A program made the translations under genes and the position numbers. The notes beneath the pieces are model-generated. The model made no database searches, was not told the origin of the DNA, and saw only the letters and a list, made by a program, of their open reading frames with translations. DNA of 64,000 nucleotides from Oopsacas minuta (lineage: Eukaryota > Porifera > Hexactinellida > Lyssacinosida > Leucopsacidae). The DNA is taken from NCBI GenBank assembly GCA_024704765.1, contig JAKMXF010000019.1, positions 27,517 to 91,516 on the forward strand, in the 5' to 3' direction. Below, one piece after another: positions 35,647 through 46,359 of this stretch (position 1 is the stretch's first letter; each line of letters begins with the position of its first letter).

Positions 35647-38600
35647 ATGGATAAAATCGATTTATTTTTGGAGAAGGTACGTCTCACTGAGTATAGAGAG
35701 AGGTTTATACCTCAGGTCAGTGATGTGTTTGAGTTTAGAAAGTATTTAAAGGATCCAGAGTCTCTGAGACAGCTCGTAGGGCTGTCTAAGCTTGAGGTTA
35801 AGAGGTTTGTGAGACTATGTGAACCAACTCTTCAGGTTAGTGACATACAATAAGCTATCTTAACACATGTATGAACCATCTGGTATTTGTGTCTACTGCA
35901 TATGACGAATAGTAGTTTGTTAGAATGTTAACAAATTCATTCAATTAATATTAGTACTGTTGTTTGTAGGAAATGAATGTACAAACTATTTCAACTGATC
36001 CTCCTCCCCCTATCACACCTGATACTCATGTTACTACAAACACCTCAGAGGTGTTATATCTAAACATTAAACTCTTGGATCTAGAAGGTGTCATCCTTGA
36101 TAAGAGGTTCCCTATACAGGTTAACAAATCAATTCTCTATTATCAGCTGGTTGATAGTATTCATAAGGTGTTAAAGAATGAAACTAATAAAATTAGCTTT
36201 AGAAGTATTGAAATATATTCTAAGACAGGTTACCCTCTTGCTAACAGTCCAATGGTGTTTGTGAGACCAATTTCTGAGTGGTTCCTGCAACAAAATGAAT
36301 TATTGTATGTTTACCAAAAGGTGTTAAGTCATAAATATGAGTTTGTGAGTGATGTAGATGCTAAGGGGACTGTAGTGACCATCCAGCTAAGAAATAGTAC
36401 TTCTAAATTCTCATTCAAATTCTATCAGGAATTCGTATTTGTTTGTGATTTGAAGACAGCTCTGTCGCTTGAATTACACATTCCTTATGATTCATTGACA
36501 ATCTGGGGGCTCAATGAATACACAAATATCGAAGAGGAGGTAGTCGAGAATGAAGAAGTAAAACTGAGCACTATTCCCCAACGTAAACTACAATTCTCTA
36601 TAGCGAGTGAATATAACGGAACTGAATTTCTAGATAGTTTTAATACTAAACTTTACTCATCTTGTACTTCTAATTACCTCGCTCACTTCAACATATTCAA
36701 TTCACGTCTGTTGTATCTGGTGAAGGAGCATGTGCATACAGGGGATAGAGATAGGTTGAAACAGAGATTAGGACTTATTAGAAAGATCTCATGTTCTCCT
36801 CCTTTAGTCTATGCTCTCTTTCTGTTATTCTCTGAATCAGCTGTAACTCTACCTCATAGAGTAGCCATTAATGAAGGGATAATAACTACAGTATCCTTAC
36901 TGGATAGTAAAGTGGATCAATCTCCTATCTCACATTTCCCAGAGCTTTGGTTACATATTGAAGAACATGTAGAGGCTAACCACGCTATCTCTGAGAATTA
37001 TGAGACTACTTTCATTTCCAAACGGACTAGAGAGAGTCCTAAGGACGATGAGATGCGTCGACTTATCGGGGCCTTCCCTCCCAACCAAGAGACTGTAATT
37101 ACATGGAGAGACATCTCCACAGTCCATGAGGCTTATAGCTACATTCCTAAGACACAGTTACACCATTTCTCATCTGAAGTTTTATCAAGATTCCCGTTAC
37201 ATCATCCTATGGAGTTATACAGGAAATATATTGAAGAGAAGGTCCCTTATGGATTAATGTTACCTCTAATTAATGGGTTAAGTAATCCCTGTGTGTTCCT
37301 AGGAAGGACTAATGGTAAATACGGATACTTTGATTATTTCTCTCCAGAAGATGGTATCTGTCATTCCTACAATCCTTATGATATTACGATAGCCAAAAAA
37401 TTAGAGATTTCTAACACTAAGCAACACCCTAAGATTATAATTATCCTGGATATTAGTGCTGATATGAATTTATTCTTTGAAGAATACACACAGCCTAAAC
37501 ACGGTGAACCTAATCTTGTCTTATCACAAGTTGATGCTGCTCTATTCCTTATAGAGATGCTTGTCAACCGTCTTATAGGATTGGAATGCAAGTATTTACT
37601 AGGTGCTATGGTCATGTCTAATGATTACGAGTTCCCCAATGGGATCTTCGAGTTACACAAACCAACCTTTGAGTATGTTTCTGTTTTGAATAAACTGAAA
37701 GAAGCTGTTAATAAATACAAACCAAATCCAATTCCAATAAGAAGGCTCCCTAATGGCATAATAATGAATGCATTGGAATTCTGTATTGACAACTATTATA
37801 GTCCCAGTAAACACCTCCAAACTAAGATATATCTATTTACAAATGCTGCTACTAACAATAAGTATTATGGAGCGAAGACTAACTCATTTGAACGAAAATT
37901 ACAAAAATCTTATTGTATGCTAAGCAGCATAGTTATGTCACGCGATTTCGCACACAATCTGGCAAGACTTTCCAAATTATCTAATGGCCTCCTTTTAAAC
38001 TTTCCTACCTTAACTAAACATATTTCAACAACAGGTACAGGGAGTATTACAACTCATCTATGTTTGGAGTATGGTTCATATATCGAGGATAGATTATTAC
38101 CTATGACAGAGATACAGGACTCTACATACAATAAACTTTCAATTCAACTCTCTAACAAGCTAATAACAACAGAAGAATTTTTCGAAACTTCACAACAACA
38201 AAGACAGGAATATGAAGAAATGTTCCATCACGGTAATTTGTATAGCTTACACATTCTACGTAGAGTGAGTGCATACGCCAGGAGTCCTAATCCTTATTGT
38301 AAAATATACACAAAACACGACAATATATTAAATTGGTTTATATTCATACAAGGACCTAGTAACACCCCTATGAGAACAGTGTTCTTATTTTAGAAATGGT
38401 TTTTGGAGAGAGATTTCCACTTTTCCCGCCTAAACTGAGATTTCTAACTATTCTCTATCATCCAAATGTGACCACTTCTGGTCTTGTGTGTCATCCAATC
38501 ATATTTGAGGATTACACTACTGACGTCACATTACGTCAAATAATTGACAGCATTTATTCAATGCTAATTGAACCAATCAAAAGTCATTCTGTGAGAAGTA

Positions 38601-38983
38601 AGGTGTTAGAAATAGCTTTGATGTATAAACAGCTGTACAAACAAACAGTCAGTAATTTGTTGTTAATTACATGTCTGACTGACAGAAGTATTGCAACAAT
38701 TGAGGAAGATTTCCACGTCAAATCTAACTCTAAATCTGTAACACATCCTCCCGCGTTAATGTGTACCCTTACTACTCAGTTATTCGACACCCCAGTTATC
38801 ACTCCTGATGGTAACACCTATGAGAGACTAGCTATACTACAGCATATCAAGGACAAGGGTACAGATCCTATTACTAACACCGATCTGGACCCTCAAGATT
38901 TGCTACCTAATCCAGCTATAGCTAACGCTGTGCTTAAATATAAGCGGAAGATATTTGCACGTAGTTATTGGTGGGAAGATTAG
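35647..38983 (+). CDS. SAM-(UBL)-vWA-like-E2(UBC)-U-box protein, diverged paralogue, with one frame break
   Basis: Exon 1 35647-35835 encodes a SAM-like domain (63 residues); exon 2 starts at 35970. The layout follows the neighbour: N-terminal region, vWA-like, E2, U-box. Its vWA has lost the metal site: DISADMN in place of DxSxS and FTNAATN in place of TDG. The E2 keeps HPN and the catalytic Cys (YHPNVTTSGLVCHPI); the U-box is intact (MCTLTTQLFDTPVITPDGN). The frame breaks at 38388-38391: one added T would join PMRTVFLF to the MVFGERFPLFPP segment as a normal E2 core. Sequence identity with the neighbour is low outside the E2 and U-box, so duplication is old. The metal-dead vWA suggests a changed binding role. 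Confidence 0.82.
38388..38391 (+). other. Frame break inside the E2 domain
   Basis: The frame ends at TAG 38391-38393 in the middle of the E2 beta-sheet, and the E2 continues two bases out of phase from 38396. The break is in a TTTT run. The downstream frame is fully conserved through E2 and U-box. Confidence 0.7.
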
Positions 38984-39112
38984 TGTTATGTATGTATGTA
39001 TCTGCTTTTGTATTTATTAACTATTTGGAGTTGTGATAAACAATATTATGTACTTAACAGCTGTGTTGATGGTATGTCCCACTTTTTTCTTCACTCAAGT
39101 TGGCAAGTACAC

Positions 39113-39223
39113 AATTCAATCAACTCTCACTACACGAAAATATACAAATACCCGCTTATATCGTAGTGTAAAATTGGGCCAATATGGTTCCTTGAGCTTA
39201 GATATAACAGGAGTTAACTGTAT
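39113..39223. mobile_element. MITE-like repeat (CAACTC...GATATAAC family)
   Basis: The left end has CAATCAACTCTCACTAC and the right end GATATAACAGGAGTTAACTG TATA. The internal words CCCGCTTATATCG and GGTTCCTTGAGCT recur with small changes near 22265-22367 and 53630-53930. No coding capacity. Confidence 0.65.
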
Positions 39224-39490
39224 AAACTATTCGTGTAATCACAAACAACATTCTATAGATTTACTAATTACAATTCAGATAATATCAAGAGAGGATTCAA
39301 CAAATTCCACTTAATGAGCTGTTATAGACAGTTTAAGCGCTAGAATGAGACAAAATACTACATATATGGAAATCTATAAGGCGAGGCAAAGTGGAAACGA
39401 AGTGTGAACTAAGCCAACTAGAATTCAAACAAATTGATATAACATGAAACAAAGTAAAAAAACAATAAATAAAGTTTAGAAGGAATAAAT

Positions 39491-39725
39491 AATCTTTTTT
39501 GTATAATAAGGTGTCGGGTAGACACCAAGGCATAGAAGCCAACTTACCTGTAAGTTTTTTTATGAAGAATTTGTAGTTAAGTTTGTAAAGCAAATAATAA
39601 GTAACTAATCTACCACTTATATCTGATTCTGAGTATAATGTTATGGGTATATTATAATTATATATTAAGCTAGTTAGAAGACAACCATAATCATATTATA
39701 TTGAATATTCAATGCATTGAATTTG
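39491..39725. repeat. ~235-bp interspersed repeat, copy 1
   Basis: The segment from GTATAATAAGGTGTCGGGTA to TGAATATTCAATGC reappears in reverse complement at about 54460-54705 inside a laminin intron, with GTAAGTTGG/CCAACTTAC, TAGTAACTAATCTA and TATAATATACCC words conserved. It carries a small palindrome (GGTGTCGGGTAGACACC). No coding potential; its class is uncertain. Confidence 0.75.
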
Positions 39726-40333
39726 CTTATTTCTGTCATTCAATATTACATATGCTACAAAATAGGGAATTTGGCACATAATGGCAGTGTGGCACTATTG
39801 TCTGACTAGCCATAATATGTTGTGTCAAATCGGGAATTACCCCATAATTTTATCCTGGCCATGGTCGCCCCGGCCCTGGGTATCCAATCCTAAGAGTCCC
39901 TGCCAGGTGATCTATTTTTACGTCGTAAATCATAGCCCGATTAGGAGGATTGCAACCTGGTCATATGGTCAGATAGGTGTTATGTAGCTAGAGGGGTAGC
40001 TATGGCCGCACGATGGTGCGGCACATGTGGAATGTTCTCTACTCTGGCTACTTCTCTATGTAGCACTCAAAAATTCATCATAACTTGCACCTGTAGCCTT
40101 TTTCACCAGTTGATCCCCTATATTAACTTTCGCACATTCCGTGTACCCCTCCCATGAGACCCTGTGGACCTGTATTCGTCCGTAGGCCTATGATAATCCC
40201 ATAAACTACTTCATGGGCTAATTCAGGTAGTTGTGAACCATTCTCCTGTCTCCCTAATTGGTCCTTCCCTCCTTGAATTTACAAATTTTGTTTCCTGAAT
40301 TTGATAATAAAAATTATTGTTGCGAACAGTCAT

Positions 40334-40729
40334 ATGGACCTAGAGACTTGTCTAGCTAACATATTCAATCTCATAGAGGGTTTAGAGTCGATAACGATAT
40401 ACGATACACAATCTTACGAACTACTCACTCAAAAATCTCCCACAAGCAAAAACCAATCCCTTCCCCCTCCTAAGACCTCTCTAGCTGAGGTGTTCATAAG
40501 ACAGTGCCAACATGCCCAACTACTCATGAGCAATGAACAACAGGCCGCTCCGCCCCGCTTAGAAACACTTGTCACCTATTTCAAAACTCGTCAGGTTTTA
40601 CAGTTGAGTTTCCAATTTGATAACGAATATCTTGTCTTCAATGTCGTTGCTAAGATAACAGCTAAGACCGCAATTATTATTGATTTATTTAGAAAGGATA
40701 TCATTCCTAAAATACAGAATGCTATTTGA
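40334..40729 (+). CDS. LAMTOR3: LAMTOR3 (MP1)-like Ragulator subunit
   Basis: 131 residues from the ATG at 40334; an apparent 11-codon upstream extension has no ATG. The fold is that of roadblock/longin-type LAMTOR3: an N-terminal helix (LETCLANIFNLIEGLESITI), strand pairs with YDTQSYELL, the YFKTRQVLQLSF segment matching the YNTYQVVQF region of MP1, and a C-terminal helix (LFRKDIIPKIQNAI). In other animals it pairs with LAMTOR2 on late endosomes and lysosomes, scaffolding MEK1-ERK and the Rag GTPases for mTORC1. Intronless. About 550 bases separate it from the USP8-like gene on the same strand. Confidence 0.75.
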   Translation: MDLETCLANIFNLIEGLESITIYDTQSYELLTQKSPTSKNQSLPPPKTSLAEVFIRQCQHAQLLMSNEQQAAPPRLETLVTYFKTRQVLQLSFQFDNEYLVFNVVAKITAKTAIIIDLFRKDIIPKIQNAI

Positions 40730-41278
40730 TTGTTTGTTTGTGTTTGTTGATATTATAAACAGGGGTAAATACAATTGACACATATTGGGGGGAATTCATG
40801 TTCCCTGTTTTCTGGACCATTGGACTCGTGTACCCATTCCTTATACCTCTTACATGGGTGTAATCAGTGATTTATACAAGAATTTCTGGGTCGGCGCTCT
40901 TTCTTGCAGGTCCTCTCTTGGGAGGGTAACATATCGATCCTGTATTGAGTCTCACGGTTGGCACATTGTGTCCTTTTGGGTACTGAACTGGCTCGTAGAC
41001 AACCTCTGGGTGTAACTGTGTTGGAACAAGGGAGTACATATCACTAAAGAACCGGGATGATTTTTATTACAGCTGATTTCTACAAATTTCCAGATGTTAA
41101 GACTCAATGTATATGTCCCCTTGTTTGTATGAGTTCATGGTTGAGGAACCTCACGGGTCCGCTCGAATAAGGGGAACATGTTTATAACGGCCACTATTTA
41201 GGTGTTAGTTCCAGATAGATTATATTAATTAAGTCAGCTGTTATATTCGTTATTAGATAATCTAATTAGCTATTAATT
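40730..41278. other. Intergenic region between LAMTOR3-like and USP8-like genes
   Basis: No recognised feature. A 76-residue frame at 40785-41015 has no family resemblance. The last ~60 bases before 41279 are AT-rich and probably hold the USP8-like promoter and 5' UTR. Confidence 0.5.
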
Positions 41279-44200
41279 ATGCCTACAAACTCTAAGAAAG
41301 TGTTATATTTGGGGAATTGTGTTGAGGACCTCCATAAGCTAGGAGAAGTCGATATCCCCCGGGATTCCGACCCTGAGAAACACCTGAAAGTGGCAGAGAA
41401 GGCTTTCAGTAAAGCAGAAGAGCTCTGGATAGAAGGAGACGAGGAGAAATCATTCGTCCTGTTTATGCGATATATTAACTCAGTTGAAAAATGTAAAAAA
41501 ACATATAATTACTCAAAATCACCTTCCAAGTTTAATCAGCTGATATCAATAGAGAAGTTTATGACATCAATTGACAGGTGTGAAGGTCTAAAGGTTCAGT
41601 TACAGAAGAGATATAAGGAAAAGAAATCATCTCAAGAGAACCTGTCCAAACCGGCTCTAACACCGAAACCAGCTGAGGTCCAAGAGGAGGTGAAGGGTCC
41701 ATTTGTTACCCCGAGTGATGCCTACTCGCTTCTATCAGCTAAGCCCCCTCTAGCTGTTGTTATTGATTGCAGAAGTGTCAAAGACCGGAACCAAGGGATT
41801 ATTATCAAGCTACCAGTCATATTCCTTCCAACTGATAAGCCTTTATTATCTACTTCCCTATCTTATATCAAACTGGAATTATCACGTATCAATATGAAAC
41901 TAAACAGTGTCCTGTTGGTCCTGATGGATGCAGACTCACAGGAACTAACAGCTGGTGTTGATAAACCAGTACTAGAACTAAGAGACACTTTATATAAATT
42001 CGATACAAATAATGAACTTAAGGAGGCACCAAGGATATTAGATGGAGGATATGAATCTTGGAAATTACATTATCCAATGTTTTCAGATGGTTCCAGTTCC
42101 AAATTGGTTGATATATCTACACCAAATGATGAGGTAATATTTCCTACGATTGATTCGCCAACTCGTAAACAGTGTGAAAATATTTTCACACCAGAAGTGT
42201 CAACAAATGGTGATAATTCTATTGATGAATTAGCCAATGAAATTAGAGACTCTTTGTTACCTACTCAAAATGTTGTTGAATCAGATTTAGTTCCAGTTAA
42301 TGACACCTCACCTCCTACTATCCCACCTAAACCATCTCACCTATCAGCCAATAAGATTCCTCCTTCTACAGTTCAGAATATTTTAGCTCCAGAACCAATT
42401 TCATCTATAGTTCCAGAACCAAATTCATCTATAGTTCCAGATGTAACCAATCACATCCCTCCCTCACTAGATATCCCTAATCCCCGGGTATCAATTGGTC
42501 CCATTCCTAGTCCGCCTTCATATGAGACAGCTGTCTCTCTACCCCGTGCTTCCGTGCCTCCTGTCCCCCTACCTCCTCCAATATCACGTCCTCCTGATCC
42601 CATACTAGCTCCTATTCCTGTCATACCAGAACCAACAGTAAGAATTCCTCCAGAAAATCAGCTGACTCAAGAATCAGCTATTACTCCACAACAGCTGGAA
42701 GCTAATAAGGTGTCAGAACAGATGGAGATAGAACTCCAGGAGAAGGAGATGAGACTCAGGGCCCTGGAGTCTGAACTAGCCAGGAAGGACCTATTGGAGG
42801 AGAAGGTACGAGTCCTTGAGCAGCAGTCTGGGGCTGAAGCAAGAGACATCGAGTTACAGAAACGCCGAATGTTAGAGGAGATCGCTAACGAGAAACAGAG
42901 AGCTGATCAAGAGCTAATAGCTAAACAACATCAACTAATAGCTCTGGAACAACAAACAAAACAACAACTGAGACAGGAAATGGAGAGCATAAATATAGAA
43001 AAGGGGAACATCCTACAGGAGAAGACAAAACTGGACATGGAGAAGAGACAGGTCGCAGAGGGTAAAATGCAATTGGAAAGAGAAAAATTCGAATTTGAGA
43101 GAGTGAAGCGATTAGTTTTAGAACAACAAAAGCAGGCACAACAATCACAAGCATCTAATCCCTCTCACCACTTCACACCTGAGCAGACTACCGTTCCTCA
43201 GATGCAATTAAATCACGGACTCCCCGTCGGCTGGAGGAAACTATTCGACTCTCCGACCGGACGGTTCTACTATCAAGACGACACAACTAAAACGACACAT
43301 TGGAACCCTCCAACCTCTTGGATTGTGTCACAACAGCCCAATATTATGCAGGGAAAGACCAAAGGAGCTTTATTGAGCTCTTTCAACCAGAACGACACAA
43401 TTAAACACACACCCGCATCAGGTCAAACCCCCGTATTTGATAGGTCAACTAAACCAACACCTAAGACACCGGAAATACCATCACGTGCTACAAAAAACCC
43501 CGCACTTTCAAATCCTTACTACCCACAAATCCTCGCTCGCATCCAATCGAAATCAAAATCTCGAGCCTTCGATCCTTCCTATGGGGGCATGGGACAAGCA
43601 CTCACGGGTCTTAAGAACCTGGGTAACACTTGTTTCATGAATTCTATAATTCAGTGTCTGTCTGCCGCATATCCACTAGCGGAATACTTCATATCTCTGA
43701 GGTTTATTCAACATGTCAATCCTGTCAACCCCCTTGGAATGGGAGGCGAGATAGCAGAGGAGTTCGCCTTCCTTGTTCAAGCGCTATGGAGGGGTAACTA
43801 TAAGAGTATCGCCCCCAAGGACTTTAAGAGGGTGCTGTCTAAGTTCGCCCCCCAATTTTCTGGTACACAACAACACGATTCTCAGGAATTCCTTGCATTT
43901 CTATTGGATGGATTACATGAGGATTTAAATAAGGTGTTAAGAAAAGAGTATATATTGGAACAGGACAATCAAGGGGTGCCAGATGTAAAGGCCTCCCAGA
44001 TTTCCTGGGAGAACCATCTCAAACGAAACGATTCCATAATTGTCGACCTCTTCCAAGGACAGTTTAGATCCACTTTAACTTGTCTAAAATGTGGATTTTC
44101 TTCGGTAACTTTCGAGGCATTCATGTACTTATCTGTCCCAATCCCTGGTTCAGCTAATGTAACGCTAATAGATTGTGTGAAACAATTCACAAAGGTGGAA

Positions 44201-44626
44201 AAGGTGTCAGGTAGTAACAGCTGGTTTTGCGCGCGTTGTAAAACACACAGGGAGTCAGCTAAACAGCTGGAGATATGGCGCCTACCTCCTGTCCTTCTTA
44301 TACACCTCAAAAGATTCTCATACGTCGGAAAATGGAAACAGAAATTGGACACAAACGTTAATTTCCCCCTATCCGGTTTGAATTTAGCACCCATGACACT
44401 TGGACCTCTTAAACCCACAGAATACCAACTATTCGCCGTATCAAACCATTCAGGGAACCTTGAAGGGGGACACTATACCGCGTACGTGCGTCATGCGTCG
44501 AACAAGAAGTTTTATACCTTTGACGACAGTGTAGTGCGAGATATGTCCACCTCCAGTGTCCTGACAAAGAACGGATATATGTTATTCTACACCTCAGTAG
44601 ATTTCACACCTAAGTTGAAATTGTGA
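41279..44626 (+). CDS. USP8: USP8-like ubiquitin carboxyl-terminal hydrolase with WW domain
   Basis: An intronless 1,115-residue frame. In order: the N-terminal USP8 dimerisation/MIT-like helical domain (about 1-120); a rhodanese-like domain (about 140-275; DAYSLLSAKPPLAVVIDCRS) with no obvious active-site loop; a proline-rich region (about 340-455); a long coiled coil (about 460-620); a WW domain (W652 in GLPVGWRKLF, W675 in HWNPP); and the USP catalytic domain with C785 (NLGNTCFMNS), the two zinc CxxC pairs (CLKCG, CARC) and H1065 (GGHYTAYV). In animals USP8/UBPY deubiquitinates endosomal cargo and ESCRT-0. Human USP8 has only a WW-like segment at this place; here both tryptophans are present. 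Polyadenylation signal at 44992-44997. Confidence 0.92.
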   Translation: MPTNSKKVLYLGNCVEDLHKLGEVDIPRDSDPEKHLKVAEKAFSKAEELWIEGDEEKSFVLFMRYINSVEKCKKTYNYSKSPSKFNQLISIEKFMTSIDRCEGLKVQLQKRYKEKKSSQENLSKPALTPKPAEVQEEVKGPFVTPSDAYSLLSAKPPLAVVIDCRSVKDRNQGIIIKLPVIFLPTDKPLLSTSLSYIKLELSRINMKLNSVLLVLMDADSQELTAGVDKPVLELRDTLYKFDTNNELKEAPRILDGGYESWKLHYPMFSDGSSSKLVDISTPNDEVIFPTIDSPTRKQCENIFTPEVSTNGDNSIDELANEIRDSLLPTQNVVESDLVPVNDTSPPTIPPKPSHLSANKIPPSTVQNILAPEPISSIVPEPNSSIVPDVTNHIPPSLDIPNPRVSIGPIPSPPSYETAVSLPRASVPPVPLPPPISRPPDPILAPIPVIPEPTVRIPPENQLTQESAITPQQLEANKVSEQMEIELQEKEMRLRALESELARKDLLEEKVRVLEQQSGAEARDIELQKRRMLEEIANEKQRADQELIAKQHQLIALEQQTKQQLRQEMESINIEKGNILQEKTKLDMEKRQVAEGKMQLEREKFEFERVKRLVLEQQKQAQQSQASNPSHHFTPEQTTVPQMQLNHGLPVGWRKLFDSPTGRFYYQDDTTKTTHWNPPTSWIVSQQPNIMQGKTKGALLSSFNQNDTIKHTPASGQTPVFDRSTKPTPKTPEIPSRATKNPALSNPYYPQILARIQSKSKSRAFDPSYGGMGQALTGLKNLGNTCFMNSIIQCLSAAYPLAEYFISLRFIQHVNPVNPLGMGGEIAEEFAFLVQALWRGNYKSIAPKDFKRVLSKFAPQFSGTQQHDSQEFLAFLLDGLHEDLNKVLRKEYILEQDNQGVPDVKASQISWENHLKRNDSIIVDLFQGQFRSTLTCLKCGFSSVTFEAFMYLSVPIPGSANVTLIDCVKQFTKVEKVSGSNSWFCARCKTHRESAKQLEIWRLPPVLLIHLKRFSYVGKWKQKLDTNVNFPLSGLNLAPMTLGPLKPTEYQLFAVSNHSGNLEGGHYTAYVRHASNKKFYTFDDSVVRDMSTSSVLTKNGYMLFYTSVDFTPKLKL

Positions 44627-44991
44627 TCTGTAGCATTATCCATGGTGTATCTATTCATTTGCCATATCTGCATGTATTATTGAATTATTTGTTTGTTTGT
44701 TTGTTTATTACTAATTGTTTTGTTGTTGTTTTCATAATTAATTAGTGTCATTCATGATGAATTTGTTTATTTACTTATTTGTATTAATAATAGCTCCCCA
44801 GTGCGGACTGAAGGAAGGGATTTGTTATTTAACTTCACCCCAGGTGTTGATCTGATTATCCGGAGTAATGTATTTGTATACTTCTCTTTCTGGTGACCCG
44901 ATTAACCAGTGACCCGATTAACCAGTGACTCTATTAAGCAGAGTCTCTTGTATATTAACACATGTTTATGTATATATTGTGTGAGATATAA

Positions 44992-44997
44992 AATAAA
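44992..44997 (+). terminator. Polyadenylation signal AATAAA
   Basis: AATAAA about 370 bases past the USP8-like stop codon; a GTTTG-rich and AT-rich 3' UTR lies between. Confidence 0.4.
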
Positions 44998-45028
44998 TAA
45001 CAAACTACAAACAAAGTTAAGAAATCTA

Positions 45029-46359
45029 TCATAATTTATCAAAGAATATTCTCACTGTTGTTAGCATATCTAATTTATTCAATAAACGTGCCCCCTCGTT
45101 TATCCAATACTCATCTCCTACTTTAAGCTGTGTATCCTTCTTAACAGATTTTATATTATACTTAATGTTATCAGATAAATTAACATAGTAGAGGTGTATG
45201 TATGTTATAGTTAATGAGTCTATGACGTCATCATTATCTCCCTTCAGTCTCGTTACACAATAATCAGCATCATACTTTGTGGACGTGTGCAGATATAACT
45301 GCCTTCCAACAAGATGTATTCTGAGTTTACATTGTCCCAGATAGAAGATTGGTCCATAAACTGCTCCACCTTTTCGATACGCGTGTGTCCATTCTAATTC
45401 CTTGTAGTGTCTTACCTCTATCTGCTATGTATTCAGTAATAAAAACGAGCTGTAGACATTAGAGACTGAATAGACTGTTCATGTGACTGAATAGACTGTT
45501 CATGTGACTGTATAAACTGTTCATGTGACTGTATAGACTGTTCATGTGACTGTAAATACAGATTGTTCGACCGTATAGACTGTTCACGTGACTGTAAAAA
45601 CAGACTGTTCGACTGTATAGACAGTTCATGTGACTGTATAGACTGTTCATGTCTCTCATTAGTAACTCTCAGCTGTTCATTATCAGCTCTCAGCTGTTTG
45701 TTCTCAGTTCTCAGCTGATTCAATTCATGTAGCAATAATTTCTGGTGACCAACCACATTCTGAGTTATATGTGTCTCTAAATTCTTTCTTGCTATTTCAA
45801 TTGTGTCACAACCCACTTCCATATAAGGACATGTAACAACCCCATCTGGATGGTGTTCACATAATCTAATGTGTTCGTTTGCTTGGTTTGCTCTTACATT
45901 CTCTTTACAGTACTCGCACTCTTGAATTCGGAAGGAACACTCTTTCTGGTGGTCTATTGTGTCACATTTTTGTAACACCTCCCCACATCCTATCTGACAT
46001 TTTATTTTCACTTTATCACAACCATTCATGTGTTCCTCAATATTGTGGAGCTTTCCTGACCAATCACAACCTCGTGTTGATAGAGGACATCTGCATTTCA
46101 GTTCCCTTACAAGCCCGTCTACTCTCCCATCAACTTCCCCGCCTCTGCCCTCTGTACAATTTCTACAGAATGTCTTGCTTTCTGTAATTTTAGTTTCTTT
46201 ACTGATTCCATCACATTTTGAGCAGATTATGAACTTCCTCATAGTCTCAGAGACCTGTTCCTTGAGTAGGTCTGTTCGATACCCTCCTGTCTCTCCCCTC
46301 ATATCCACGTAGATGAGAGTACTTATAGAGTCTGGTGTTACAGCTTCTCTCTCTGCCAT
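45029..46359 (-). CDS. Divergent TRAF-type zinc finger protein with heptad-repeat coil; frame break before MATH-like end
   Basis: The frame 46359-45433 encodes 308 residues: a Cys-pair N-terminus like that of the tandem TRAF family (YVDMRGETGGYRTDLL, IICSKC, FCRNC), TRAF-type fingers (CPLSTRGCDW, CQIGC, CEYCKENVRANQ, CPYMEVGC), and a coiled coil ending in perfect seven-residue repeats (SIQSHEQ). It stops at 45433. A second frame downstream (about 45427-45029) reads as a MATH-like domain (KELEWTHAYRKGGAVYGPIF ... RIFFDKL). No phase-compatible donor was found, so either a frameshift separates them or the intron was missed. Exon 1 and 2 of the tandem genes are fused here: the ~64-base intron is absent. 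Confidence 0.7.
45450..45650. repeat. 21-bp tandem repeat coding for heptads
   Basis: Around nine units of a 21-base sequence (read on plus as TGTATAGACTGTTCATGTGAC with variants) code for S-I-Q-S-H-E-Q on the minus strand. The DNA period equals one coiled-coil heptad. Confidence 0.85.

Larger units (their letters stand above)
38984..40333. other. Intergenic region upstream of the LAMTOR3-like gene
   Basis: It contains a MITE-like repeat (39113-39223), a longer dispersed repeat (39491-39725), then about 600 bases of less AT-rich unique sequence. The frames at 39033-39314 and 39781-39987 match no family and the first is largely the MITE. Confidence 0.55.

Noticed and set aside
40785-41015. 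76-residue plus-strand frame between LAMTOR3-like and USP8-like genes
   Set aside because: No family match, and its Trp/Cys-rich composition is not that of a conserved small protein.
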